Assembly: GCA_937952095.1 (NCBI GenBank)
Contig: CALFYG010000168.1
Location: 1-37,850 of the forward strand
DNA length: 37,850 nt
DNA from: an uncultured Micrococcales bacterium
Lineage (GTDB): Bacteria; Actinomycetota; Actinomycetes; S36-B12; UBA10799
Reading direction: 5' to 3'
The translations under genes were made by a program, and so were the position numbers. The notes beneath the pieces were generated by a model. That model was not told where the DNA came from, ran no database searches, and saw only the letters and a list, made by a program, of their open reading frames with translations. How positions within the stretch are numbered: the first letter of the stretch is position 1; each line of letters opens with the position of its first letter. Positions 30,224 through 37,850 of this stretch are shown piece by piece.

Positions 30224-31168
30224 GTGCAGCAGACGACCCCTCGCGTGTCCGCCTGGCTGCCGTACTGGTGGGCGTTGGCGCTGGTCTGGGGCTCGAGCTT
30301 CTTCCTGATCAAGATCGGCCTACAGTCCTTCGTGCCGATGCAGATCACCTTCGGCCGGGTCCTGTTCGGGCTGCTGGCCGTGCTCGCCGTCATGCTCGTG
30401 CAGCGGCAGCCGCTGCCGCGCTGGGGTGCGATCTGGGGGCACGCCGCGTTCGTCGGGCTGATGACCAACGTCATCCCGTTCACCCTGTTCGCCTGGGCGG
30501 AGACCAGGGTCTCCAGTGTGCTCGCGGGGCTGTTCAACGCGGCCACCCCGCTGTTCACGGCGCTGTTCGCGCTGCTGATCGTGCCCCACGAGCGGCTCAC
30601 CCGGCAACGCGTCGTCGGGCTGATCGTCGGCTTCGCGGGTGTGCTGCTGGTGATGGGCGTGTGGCAGGGGCTCAGTGGGGATCTCGTGGGTTCACTGGCA
30701 TGCCTGGGAGCGACTCTGTGTTACGGCGTGGGCGTGCCATGGACCCGTCGGTACCTGGCAGTGCGGCCCGAAGGAGGCGCCCGGATCATGGGCGCACAGT
30801 TGATGTGCTCGACCGTGATCATGGCGGTGGTCGTGCTCATCTGGACCCCGGTACCTGCCGCCGTGACGTGGCAGTCGGTGGCTGCGGTGGCGGTGCTCGG
30901 TGCGCTCGCGACAGGCCTGGCCTTCATCTGGATGTTCCGCGTCATCGCGCTGGCAGGCTCCGTGGTCAGCGCGTCGGTCACCTACGCCACTCCGCTGGTG
31001 TCGACCGCGCTGGGGATCGTCGTGCTGGGCGAGGCGATGACCTGGAACCAGCCCGTGGGGGCGGTGGTGGTGCTGATCGGCGCGGCCTTGGTCCAAGGGC
31101 TGATCGGCCGATCTAGTGCACCCCCGCCATCATCCGCTTCAACCGGGGGACGAACAGGAACGCGATGA
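30224..31168 (+). CDS. EamA/DMT-family exporter
   Basis: 314 residues with ten predicted membrane segments in two EamA repeats: ALALVWGSSFFLIKIGL starts the first, GSLACLGATLCYGVGVPW the second. Such proteins export amino acids or metabolites by proton antiport; the substrate is unknown. GTG 30224 is chosen because the first membrane segment begins shortly after; CAGAAT seven bases upstream is a weak leaderless -10. The 3' end overlaps the convergent POT gene by 56 bp. Confidence 0.87.
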   Translation: MQQTTPRVSAWLPYWWALALVWGSSFFLIKIGLQSFVPMQITFGRVLFGLLAVLAVMLVQRQPLPRWGAIWGHAAFVGLMTNVIPFTLFAWAETRVSSVLAGLFNAATPLFTALFALLIVPHERLTRQRVVGLIVGFAGVLLVMGVWQGLSGDLVGSLACLGATLCYGVGVPWTRRYLAVRPEGGARIMGAQLMCSTVIMAVVVLIWTPVPAAVTWQSVAAVAVLGALATGLAFIWMFRVIALAGSVVSASVTYATPLVSTALGIVVLGEAMTWNQPVGAVVVLIGAALVQGLIGRSSAPPPSSASTGGRTGTR

Positions 31169-32597
31169 CGGATGCGCCCACGGCCATCAGGCCGAAGGTC
31201 GTGAACACCCGTACGTAGTCGTTTCCGATGCGCGCGAGGATCTGGGCGCCGATCGTGTCGCCGACCGATACCGCGAGGAACCACAGGGCCAACATCTGCC
31301 CCTCCATTCCGGGTGGGGCCAGGCGCGTCGACGCGCTCAGGCCGATGGGTGAGAGCAGCAGTTCGGCCCAGGTCTGGATCAGATACACGCCGACCAGCCA
31401 CCACACCGCGACCTCCGCCCCGGTCTCGGCGTCGAGTGCGGGAGGGATCATGATCAAGAAGCTGATGCCGATCCCGAGCAGCGCCCACGCGAACTTCAGG
31501 GGTGTCGACGGCGCGCGGTCACCGAGTCTCGACCAGATGGCGGCGAAGATCGGCGCGAAGATGATGATGAAGATGGGGTTGATCGACTGCAGCCATGGCA
31601 CGGGGATCGTGAATCCGCCCACTGTCAGGTCCGTGCTCTCCTCCGCGAACACCGACAGGGTCGACCCGGCCTGGTCGTAGATCATCCAGAAGATGGCCGC
31701 CCCGATGAACAGCCCGAGGAACGCGTGCAGCCGCGAGGTCTGCTCCTTGCTCATCCCCGGGGTGCGGAACATCCGTACGAAGTAGACGATCGGCACCAGC
31801 AGGATGAAGATCGCCAGGATGTCCACCATGTCGGCGATCTCGAAGCCGAACAGCCAGGCGTCGAGCAGAGCCATCGCGACGATTCCGCCCACGGAGGCGC
31901 CGAGGATCAGAAAGACGTTGCGCTTCTCTGTGGGGCTCGCCGGGTTGGGTGCGGTCAGGCCGATGCCGGCCAGGGTCTTGCGCCCACCCACCACGTATTG
32001 GATGACACCGATGGTCATGCCGATCGCGGCCGCGCCGAACGCGTAGTGCCAGCCGAAGTTGTCCATGAGGGCGCCGGTCACCAGCGGCGCGATGAAGGCG
32101 CCGAGGTTGATGCCCATGTAGAAGACCGAGAATCCGGCGTCGCGCTTGGCGTCGTTGTTGTGGTACAGCTCGCCGACCATTGCGGAGATGTTGGGCTTGA
32201 GCAGTCCCGTGCCCAGCGCGATCAGCAGAAGACCCAGCCAGAACGTGAGCTCGAGAGGCACCGCCATCGCGTAGTGGCCGCACGCGATCACGATCCCGCC
32301 GACGAGCACGGCGCGGCGGAAACCCCACATGCGGTCCGCGATCCAACCGCCGAGCAGTGGGAACAGATAGACCAGCGCGACGTAGGTGCCGTAGATGGCC
32401 GACGCGGTGGCCGTGTCCATGCCCAGCCCCGGACCGGGTGGGGTGGCTCCGTCGGGTGGGGCCACCAAGTAGAGCACCAGCAGTGCCCGCATGCCGTAGT
32501 AGGAGAACCGCTCCCAGAACTCCGTGAAGAACAGCGTCGACAGCCCGGCAGGGTGTCCGAAGAAGGTCCGCTGCGTCGGCGCGGTCACCGTGCTCAT
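31113..32597 (-). CDS. POT-family proton-coupled peptide transporter
   Basis: 494 residues, twelve or more membrane segments. Family signature FFTEFWERFSYYGMRALLVLYL contains the ExxER-type motif for proton coupling; FSVFYMGINLGAFIAPLVTG is the PTR2 signature. Imports di- and tripeptides. It begins 11 bp after the stop of the YgjV-like gene; no Shine-Dalgarno, but TAGCCT lies eight bases upstream and includes that stop codon, so either re-initiation or a leaderless internal promoter is possible. Confidence 0.93.
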   Translation of the reverse strand: MSTVTAPTQRTFFGHPAGLSTLFFTEFWERFSYYGMRALLVLYLVAPPDGATPPGPGLGMDTATASAIYGTYVALVYLFPLLGGWIADRMWGFRRAVLVGGIVIACGHYAMAVPLELTFWLGLLLIALGTGLLKPNISAMVGELYHNNDAKRDAGFSVFYMGINLGAFIAPLVTGALMDNFGWHYAFGAAAIGMTIGVIQYVVGGRKTLAGIGLTAPNPASPTEKRNVFLILGASVGGIVAMALLDAWLFGFEIADMVDILAIFILLVPIVYFVRMFRTPGMSKEQTSRLHAFLGLFIGAAIFWMIYDQAGSTLSVFAEESTDLTVGGFTIPVPWLQSINPIFIIIFAPIFAAIWSRLGDRAPSTPLKFAWALLGIGISFLIMIPPALDAETGAEVAVWWLVGVYLIQTWAELLLSPIGLSASTRLAPPGMEGQMLALWFLAVSVGDTIGAQILARIGNDYVRVFTTFGLMAVGASVIAFLFVPRLKRMMAGVH

Positions 32598-32608
32598 GCT
32601 GACAGAGG

Positions 32609-33253
32609 CTACTGGGCTGGCGGCCCGCTTGGCGCGACCTCACGGATCCAGGTTCCGCCCGCGTCCCGGAAGCCCATGCGCTTCAGGTAGTGCTCACCGG
32701 CTGAGGCCGGTGCCTTGATCCGTTGCACGCCGAGGCGCTCGAACATCCCGGAGTCCTGGTAGACGAACGTCCCGGGGGTGAAGTCCCGGAACCGCTCTGT
32801 GACGTAGTCCAGGCTGATGTCGGCGGTGCCGTCGCGGATGTCGGCGATCGTCACCACCCCCACCGCCTCATCGCCGCGCATGACCAGCACGTTCGAGCGG
32901 CTCGCGGCCTCGGGATCGAAGTCCGGGAAATGCTTCTTCGTGTCCTCGCCGTGCACGCCGAGGAAGTGCTGCAGGAATGCGTCGTCGTGATCGACCTCGA
33001 GCAGGTCGTAGGCGGTGGATTCGGGCCGGCGCTCGCGGCTCAACCGAACCAGCCAGTACGCGTCGATGATCGCGATGACGAGGTTCATCGCGCCGAACGG
33101 CCAGATCTCCAGCAGGAAGTTGTAGACGGTGGCGATGACCGCACCCACGAAGTTCATGATGCGGAATCGCCAGACCCGGGCCTGCGCCAGGGACAGCACG
33201 ATGAGGCCGGAACCGATCCAGCCGAAGATCTCGAGGATCACGCGTGTGGACAT
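32609..33253 (-). CDS. YgjV-like membrane domain with C-terminal acyltransferase-like part
   Basis: 214 residues. N-terminal ~80 residues hold three membrane segments (ILEIFGWIGSGLIVLSLAQ, FVGAVIATVYNFLLEIWPFGAMNLVIAIIDAYWLV) like the YgjV/inner-membrane family. The C-terminal ~110 residues contain NVLVMRGDEAVGVVTI, ISLDYVTERFRDFTPG and AGEHYLKRMGFRDAGG, which look like a GNAT-like fold with the classic end strand. Role unknown. Leaderless -10 TAGCGT precedes the ATG by six bases. Confidence 0.78.
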   Translation of the reverse strand: MSTRVILEIFGWIGSGLIVLSLAQARVWRFRIMNFVGAVIATVYNFLLEIWPFGAMNLVIAIIDAYWLVRLSRERRPESTAYDLLEVDHDDAFLQHFLGVHGEDTKKHFPDFDPEAASRSNVLVMRGDEAVGVVTIADIRDGTADISLDYVTERFRDFTPGTFVYQDSGMFERLGVQRIKAPASAGEHYLKRMGFRDAGGTWIREVAPSGPPAQ

Positions 33254-33259
33254 GGCGTG

Positions 33260-33265
33260 ACGCTA
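33260..33265 (-). promoter_or_regulatory. -10 box (TAGCGT) of a leaderless promoter
   Basis: Minus-strand TAGCGT, six bases, then ATG at 33253; no Shine-Dalgarno present. Confidence 0.65.
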
Positions 33266-33291
33266 ACGCCTCACCGACCCATGTGTCGGCC

Positions 33292-35175
33292 TCAGCCCTT
33301 CTTGACCGTGTACTTCCTATACGCCGAGTACGCCAGATAGTCGCCCACCTCAGGAGCCTCGAGGCGCACCGTCACGACCAGTTTCTTCTTCCCGTTGGAG
33401 CGAACCTGGAAGTGACCCTTCTTCGTGCGGGTCTTGAAGAACTTCTTCGCCACTTTCTTGCCCTTGGACGTTGCCGTGGCGGTGACCGTTGCCCGCTGGC
33501 CGGCGTTGGTCGTGACCGGTGTGGCCAGAACCTTGACCCAGGCCCCCGGCTTGACCTTCTTGGTGAACTTCACCCGCTTGGTGGGCTCTTGCGCCTTCTT
33601 CGCGACGAACGTGAAGGAGTCGGCCAGCGTCGCGGATTGACCATCGACGTTGGTCACCGTGATGCCGGCCTTGCCCTCGGACGAAGCCGGGGTCTTCGCA
33701 GTGATGGTCGTCGTCGACGCGACCACGACCTCGGTGGCTGCCACTGCGCCGAAGGTCACCTCCGCCCCGGACACGAAGCCGGTACCGGTGATGGTCACGG
33801 TTGTCCCACCTGCCATCGGCCCCGAATTCGGCGAGACCCCGGTCACCGAGGGTGCGGGCGCGCTGCGCGAGACCCAGGTGCCCGAACCCAGCCCGGCGCT
33901 CTGTATCCAGGACGCATTCGCCCACGTGAGATCTGAGGAGGCGCTCAGCGATCCGCCGTTCACGTTCTGCCCGTTGGCGTCAAGGGTCGCCTCGGTCGTC
34001 CACGTGGAGCCGTGGTCCGAACTGCGGGACACGCCCATGGACGTCGACCGGCTCCACAACGCCACCAGCGACTGCCCTGATGGTGACATCTGCATCGCTT
34101 GCCCGCCGGCCTGTGCCCCGACTGGGCTGATGAATGGGGTATCCGCTGCCCAACTGGTCCCACCGTTGCTGCTCATGCGCACCGCCGGGCGAGTGTTCGC
34201 TCCGTCGCTCTTGTTCACAGCCGCGACGACCCGACTGCCATCTGCGGACATATGCAGACTCCACGGGCTGCCACTGGCGGTGATCTGTGTGATGTCCGGA
34301 GCGCTGAGCCACGTGGCGCCACCGTCCTCTGACCGGTTCGCCGCGACGCCGTTCGACGATGTGTTCCACATCGCTACCACCCGCGAACCGTCCGATGAAC
34401 AATCCAGGAAGACACGGTCGAATCCGTCGGAGGCATTACTGCTGATGCGATCGCCGGCCCCCGGCACCACCCACGTCTGCCCGCCGTTGGCGGATCGGGC
34501 GATCTGGACGGAGTCGGGGTTCTGCGTGTAGTTGACCCAACCTACGTAGATGACTCCGCCGTTCTCGGACATGGCCAGCGCCGTGCGGTCGGTGCTCTGG
34601 CCCGCAGGCGATACCGCAAAAGCGGACGGCAACCAGGATGCGCCGCCGTCGTCTGAGATGGTGACGTAATTGCGGCTGTCCTGATTCCACCCCGCAACCA
34701 CCCGTGAACCATCGGCCGAGACCGCCAGCTGCAGGCCGTTGTTCCCTGTGCCTGAGGCTCCGAGCGATGTCGGCGGCGACCAGGTAAGTCCGCCATCGCG
34801 ACTGATCGTCACGTAGACCAGATCCATGCCGGTGTCGAGATCCCACCCGACCACCGCGGTCTTGCCGTCGGCGGACAATGCCGCCGCGAATTCGTCGACA
34901 TCCTGCCCTGGACCGTTCAGGACCTGTGGGCTGGACCAGGTGACTCCACCATTGCTGCTTGCGCGCGCCTCAACTTCGACGTTCGAGGCGGCCGTATTGC
35001 GCCAGGCCGTGATGACATGGCGGCCGTCAGCACTGGTGTGCGTCCTCGGCATGTCCGACTGCCCCGAGGACACTGCGAACGGCTCGGTCCAATTCGCGTC
35101 CGCCTGCGCTGGCTGGAAAGCGATAGTCAGCACCCCGGCTGCAAGTAGTGGTAAACCCCAGTGTCGATTCATCAT
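33292..35175 (-). CDS. Secreted Asp-box propeller protein with IPT/TIG domain
   Basis: 627 residues, GGGAGG before the ATG. Signal peptide with likely cleavage after AQA (residue ~25). Seven Asp-box motifs SxxxGxxW at about 73, 125, 174, 228, 282, 335 and 385, spaced ~50 residues, alternate with a second motif SADGSRVVAxW; this predicts a beta-propeller. An IPT/TIG domain follows (~442-525), then a very basic Lys-rich C-terminus (~526-627). Asp boxes occur in sialidases, but I see no sialidase catalytic set, so an enzyme activity is not claimed. No LPxTG anchor; the basic tail may bind wall polymers. Last chromosomal gene before the att site. Confidence 0.82.
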   Translation of the reverse strand: MMNRHWGLPLLAAGVLTIAFQPAQADANWTEPFAVSSGQSDMPRTHTSADGRHVITAWRNTAASNVEVEARASSNGGVTWSSPQVLNGPGQDVDEFAAALSADGKTAVVGWDLDTGMDLVYVTISRDGGLTWSPPTSLGASGTGNNGLQLAVSADGSRVVAGWNQDSRNYVTISDDGGASWLPSAFAVSPAGQSTDRTALAMSENGGVIYVGWVNYTQNPDSVQIARSANGGQTWVVPGAGDRISSNASDGFDRVFLDCSSDGSRVVAMWNTSSNGVAANRSEDGGATWLSAPDITQITASGSPWSLHMSADGSRVVAAVNKSDGANTRPAVRMSSNGGTSWAADTPFISPVGAQAGGQAMQMSPSGQSLVALWSRSTSMGVSRSSDHGSTWTTEATLDANGQNVNGGSLSASSDLTWANASWIQSAGLGSGTWVSRSAPAPSVTGVSPNSGPMAGGTTVTITGTGFVSGAEVTFGAVAATEVVVASTTTITAKTPASSEGKAGITVTNVDGQSATLADSFTFVAKKAQEPTKRVKFTKKVKPGAWVKVLATPVTTNAGQRATVTATATSKGKKVAKKFFKTRTKKGHFQVRSNGKKKLVVTVRLEAPEVGDYLAYSAYRKYTVKKG

Positions 35176-35440
35176 GACCTCCCACCTCGAATCAGTGTGA
35201 CCGACACCGGTCGCGGAGGTTGGATCTCGAGCGAACCATCCCGTTGCGCCACGGCGAGGTGGGAAGCGATGATCACTCAGCGCAGTTGTCGTAGGACCGG
35301 CCCGGACGTCTCACGGTGCACCGGCAGGGGCACAGGGCCACCCCGGGGCCGCCGATGTGTGAGGGGAACCAGCAGGCAACGGTCTGCCTGACCGAAGTCG
35401 TGGCGACTCACGACCGCCGTCCTGAGGGGTGTTGTTGCAG
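35176..35440. other. Non-coding stretch before the att site
   Basis: Upstream region of the Asp-box gene. I see no convincing gene, tRNA or repeat in it; the short open frames have no family features or ribosome binding sites. Confidence 0.5.
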
Positions 35441-35485
35441 TGGAGCCCCGTGTCCGGATTGAACGGACGACCGCTCGCTTACAAG
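35441..35485 (-). other. att site: 3' half of tRNA-Thr(TGT)
   Basis: Read on the minus strand: anticodon loop CTTGTAA (anticodon TGT at 35481-35483), 3' anticodon strand GCGAG, T-arm GTCCG-TTCAATC-CGGAC, 3' acceptor strand ACGGGGC, discriminator T and encoded CCA. The 5' side before the anticodon loop (GAGAG) cannot pair with GCGAG, and no GCCCCGT acceptor partner or D-arm lies upstream, so the gene is truncated. This is the standard duplicated core left by a tRNA-targeting tyrosine integrase. Confidence 0.8.
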
Positions 35486-35669
35486 CTCTCCAGTAACGCA
35501 CCATTTCCCCCACGAAATGACCGTTCTACTGCGCCAGAAACACAGGATTGCCACAGCTCCGGTGGGTCCGTAACAGTGGTTTGGCCAAGCCTGACGAGAC
35601 CACGTGGAGCGGAGCAGACATGGGGCGAATCGCGCGTGGGTTGACCTATCTCCGCTGGGGCGCACGGTC

Positions 35670-35933
35670 ATGTCCATGAAGAAAGAATGGCTAACCCGCA
35701 AAGACCTGGCCGAGATGCTCAGTGTCTCTAAGAGCACCATCGAGCGTCTCACCACCTCTCCAGAGTTCCCCACGCCGATCCGGGTGGGAGGCTCTCTGCG
35801 CTACAACGCGCGAGAGGTCGATCGGTACCTCAAGACGCTGCGCGAACCGCAATCAACAGCACTGTCGCGGGACTCGCGATCATCACGGCCCGGGAATCCT
35901 CCTACCCGCCGTGAACTTCGGTTCTGCAAGTAG
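35670..35933 (+). CDS. Excisionase-like helix-turn-helix protein
   Basis: 87 residues from ATG 35670 (ATG 35676 also possible). A MerR/AlpA-type winged helix: KEWLTRKDLAEMLSVSKSTI, then PEFPTPIRVGGSLRY and NAREVDRYLKTL, which is the usual form of excisionases and directionality factors. Basic disordered C-terminus. It lies 11 bp before the integrase gene, so it probably controls excision and its own operon. Confidence 0.85.
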   Translation: MSMKKEWLTRKDLAEMLSVSKSTIERLTTSPEFPTPIRVGGSLRYNAREVDRYLKTLREPQSTALSRDSRSSRPGNPPTRRELRFCK

Positions 35934-35944
35934 GGGCGGGCGCA

Positions 35945-37204
35945 ATGGACATCACAACCAGACTCGATTCCCGAGGCCGGCTCGTGAAGCGCGTGCGGGT
36001 GTCGGGCTATCCGATCACGGTCTATCCACCGAGCACGACTCCTTACCACCGGATCCGGTACTGGATGGACGGCAAGCGTTACTCCACGAATTGCGGCAAG
36101 AACTTCGATCAGGTGGTCGAGCGGATCGGTGAGATTCTCGACCAGATCGACAGCGGAACCGTCAACTCGGGACAGCCGGTAAGCAAACTGATCGATGCCT
36201 GGCTGGACCCGTCGCGACCCCGTGCGCGAGTGTGGTCCTTGCGATATCGGCAGGGCCTGGAGTACCTGGACAGGACCTACCTGAGACCCATGATCGGGAA
36301 TCTGCGCTGCCGCGACCTTCGCGACTCGCACCTGCAGCCCATCCTTGACGCGGCTCCCTCTGAGTCGGAAGCCAAGCGCATCAAGCGGGTCTTGCGCTCC
36401 GTGCTCAGGTGGGGTTACGACTCGGGCTATCTGCCCACCAACGCCGACAGGCTGCTGGTCCAAGTGCACTGGCGAGGCAAGACTGTGCAGACGGTCTCAG
36501 CCATCGGTTCCGACCCTATGGCGGTGACACCTGAGTCCATACCCCCTCATGAAGCGGTAGAGAGCCTCCGGCAGGCAATTCATGACCTACCGGATTCAGC
36601 GCCCCATGACGCCCTCATGGTGGCTCTCGCCGCCTACTCGGGGCTGCGCCTCGGTGAGATCCTCGAGCTGCGTGCAAGCGACATCGACACCAGCAAGCGC
36701 CGAATCAAGGTCCGGCGGCAGTGGTTGGATGCCACAACCAGCCCCGGCCAGGTATCCGCTCCCAAGTGGGGCAAGACGCGCACCACGATCTACCCGGTCG
36801 ATACGCCAGCTGGCTATGCCCTGGCCGCTGCGGTACGGGCCCGAGTCCGCCAAGTCTCCAGGAAGAACCCGGACGGCCTGATGTTCCCCGCCCCGCGAGG
36901 CGGAAACTGGGGACAACGCAACTTCTACGCCCGACGGTTCGACCCAGCCTGCGAGGCAGCCGAGTGGCCGATGATCAAGCAGACCCGCCGCCGCCGGGAC
37001 GGGAAGGCGATGAAGGAACAGTGCAAGGCCTGGACTTTCCATTCGCTTCGCCACGTGTTCTGCACGTGGTTGTTGTGGGAGTGCGAGGCGAGCCCTGCGG
37101 ACGTCGCCAAAGCAGCGGGCCACGCGAGCCCGGAGACCACCCTCCGCATCTATGCGAATGACCTGCCGGGGACGTTGGACCGGTTGGGCGACCTGACGTC
37201 GTAG
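35945..37204 (+). CDS. Tyrosine recombinase/integrase
   Basis: 419 residues. Phage-type integrase: N-terminal arm-binding domain with aromatic/basic strands (~1-65), SAM-like core-binding domain (~80-185), catalytic domain (~200-410). Catalytic residues: R235 in YSGLRLGEI, H366-x-x-R369 in FHSLRH, H393 in AGHASPETTL, and nucleophile Y403 in RIYAN. It recombines attP with the tRNA-Thr attB next to it. Intact, so the element may still be mobile. Confidence 0.95.
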   Translation: MDITTRLDSRGRLVKRVRVSGYPITVYPPSTTPYHRIRYWMDGKRYSTNCGKNFDQVVERIGEILDQIDSGTVNSGQPVSKLIDAWLDPSRPRARVWSLRYRQGLEYLDRTYLRPMIGNLRCRDLRDSHLQPILDAAPSESEAKRIKRVLRSVLRWGYDSGYLPTNADRLLVQVHWRGKTVQTVSAIGSDPMAVTPESIPPHEAVESLRQAIHDLPDSAPHDALMVALAAYSGLRLGEILELRASDIDTSKRRIKVRRQWLDATTSPGQVSAPKWGKTRTTIYPVDTPAGYALAAAVRARVRQVSRKNPDGLMFPAPRGGNWGQRNFYARRFDPACEAAEWPMIKQTRRRRDGKAMKEQCKAWTFHSLRHVFCTWLLWECEASPADVAKAAGHASPETTLRIYANDLPGTLDRLGDLTS

Positions 37205-37334
37205 TGGCCGGGATGCTTGACGTCGAGTAACTCGTGCGGGTCGCATCGGCGGCGCTCGGGCGGGCACACTTGATGTGCATTTTTGGTGGTGGTGGTGCCA
37301 AGCGAAGAGCGCACCAGAGGGACGGGTTTCGAAC

Positions 37335-37850
37335 ATGGCTGGTGCAACACAAGATGTCCCCTCTCGTGAGGTGAACAGCGACGACAAGGTGCGTCAGCGA
37401 TCGGTGTTCGACTGGGGCAAGGTGCCCGCTCCCATCGTCCTGCGTCTACTGCTCGCCGTGTATCCGGAGAGCACCTCGGATCTGGAAGAGATGAGTGACG
37501 TGCAGCTTCGAGCCGAGGCGCAGGCAACCTTCAGGCAACTCGGAAGCCCAACTGTCCTGGATCACAACCCCGCCACCTGGGATGTTCTTCGCGGCGCCTG
37601 GCTGATGCGTGAGGCGACCACCAAACAACTGGCCGTCATCGCGACCAAAGTGAGGCTTTCTCTGGGGCCTCCTGCTAACCGCGTGAACACGAGGAACAGA
37701 TCGGAGATGCGCCAATGGTTCAGTGAGTGCAACCTAACACTGACGCTCAAGAAGGCCATCTTGTGCGAATTCCGCGCCGCTTATCGCACGAGACGACCCT
37801 CCAACGTGGGCCACGGACGTGGGCGAGCGGGAACTCCGCCCAGCGTCCGT
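37335..37850 (+). CDS. Unrecognised element-borne protein, cut by window end
   Basis: ATG at 37335 (MAGATQDVPSREVNSDDKV) opens a frame with 172 codons and no stop before the last base. Segments: VFDWGKVPAPIVLRLLLAVYP, STSDLEEMSDVQLRAEAQATF, DVLRGAWLMREATTKQLAVIA, then a basic end RTRRPSNVGHGRGRAG. Mostly helical, no membrane segment or motif I know. Belongs to the integrated element; no clear Shine-Dalgarno, so the start is uncertain. The gap 37205-37334 after the integrase holds only a small TGGTGC/GCACCA inverted repeat. Confidence 0.5.
   Translation, partial: MAGATQDVPSREVNSDDKVRQRSVFDWGKVPAPIVLRLLLAVYPESTSDLEEMSDVQLRAEAQATFRQLGSPTVLDHNPATWDVLRGAWLMREATTKQLAVIATKVRLSLGPPANRVNTRNRSEMRQWFSECNLTLTLKKAILCEFRAAYRTRRPSNVGHGRGRAGTPPSVR

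Larger units (their letters stand above)
35441..37850. mobile_element. Left end of an integrated element at tRNA-Thr
   Basis: From the tRNA-Thr 3' fragment (35441-35485) through excisionase-like and integrase genes to an open reading frame cut by the window end. In tRNA integration the element lies on the 5' side of the truncated copy, which here is the right side, where the integrase is. The other end, with the intact tRNA-Thr, should be past 37850. The gap 35486-35669 holds no gene and is probably the int/xis regulatory region. Cargo and size cannot be seen. Confidence 0.75.

Noticed and set aside
32606..32611. Leaderless promoter for the POT gene (TAGCCT)
   Set aside because: It includes the stop codon of the gene upstream and is eight bases from the ATG, so chance overlap or re-initiation is as likely; left out of the promoter list.
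33292..35175. Sialidase
   Set aside because: Asp boxes are present but I could not find the Arg triad or the Tyr/Glu and Asp catalytic set of sialidases.
35441..35515. Complete tRNA-Thr gene
   Set aside because: Only the 3' half pairs; no 5' acceptor strand GCCCCGT, D-arm or 5' anticodon strand is found upstream.

Overview
The window is high-GC DNA from a chromosome of an actinomycete (Actinomycetota). Lineage markers are mshD (mycothiol synthase), glnR, an actinobacterial GlgC/GlgM-type glycogen pair, gpgS, an HbhA-like protein beside an XRE regulator and DUF2516, an RsiG-like anti-sigma factor, and small DUF3263 and DUF4395 proteins. From memory, two blocks resemble Mycobacterium tuberculosis gene order (Rv0811c-Rv0819 and Rv0474-Rv0476), and the glnR/mshD/ppk/pst order resembles Streptomyces. 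I cannot place it below phylum or class.

Layout. 1-3144 (minus): DUF4395 membrane protein, DsrE protein, a 32-residue membrane peptide, nitrobindin-like protein, Nur-like Fur regulator and ygfZ, several of them translationally coupled. 3282-5369 (plus): membrane-anchored thioredoxin, glnR, mshD. 5427-14468 (plus): a phosphate/polyphosphate locus of ppk, CYTH-CHAD protein, Nudix-phosphatase (mutT1-like), then a four-unit PHO box and pstSCAB. 14520-17131: Dabb protein, HMG-CoA-lyase-like enzyme, GyrI-like protein, spermidine-synthase-like protein. 17136-19562: divergent glgC and glgA/glgM. 19657-22238 (minus): DUF4388 protein, an unrecognised 349-residue protein, nitroreductase. 22337-24827 (plus): rsiG-like, asparaginase II, XRE regulator, HbhA-like protein. 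25024-27709 (minus): threonine synthase, cold-shock protein, DUF2516, methyltransferase. 27873-33253: gpgS, HExxH membrane protein, DUF3263, K+ channel, EamA exporter, POT transporter, YgjV-like/acyltransferase fusion. 33292-35175: a secreted seven-Asp-box protein.

At 35441-35485 lies the 3' half of a tRNA-Thr(TGT) gene without its 5' half. It is followed by an excisionase-like gene, a tyrosine integrase, and a reading frame that is still open at the window end. I read this as the left end of an integrated element that continues past 37850.

Two window-wide patterns stand out. First, many intergenic gaps carry small clusters of about 18-26-bp units in direct and inverted orientation, mostly with a different core sequence at each site; one family (2255 and 30138) is shared between two sites 28 kb apart. 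Second, about nine genes without a Shine-Dalgarno sequence have TAnnnT placed 6-7 nt before the start codon, which indicates leaderless transcription. Other points of interest are a long hairpin at the pstS-pstC junction, back-to-back -10 boxes between glgC and glgA, an RsiG variant with the same Gln-to-His change in both c-di-GMP-type motifs, and an HbhA-like protein with its Lys-rich tail at the N-terminus.
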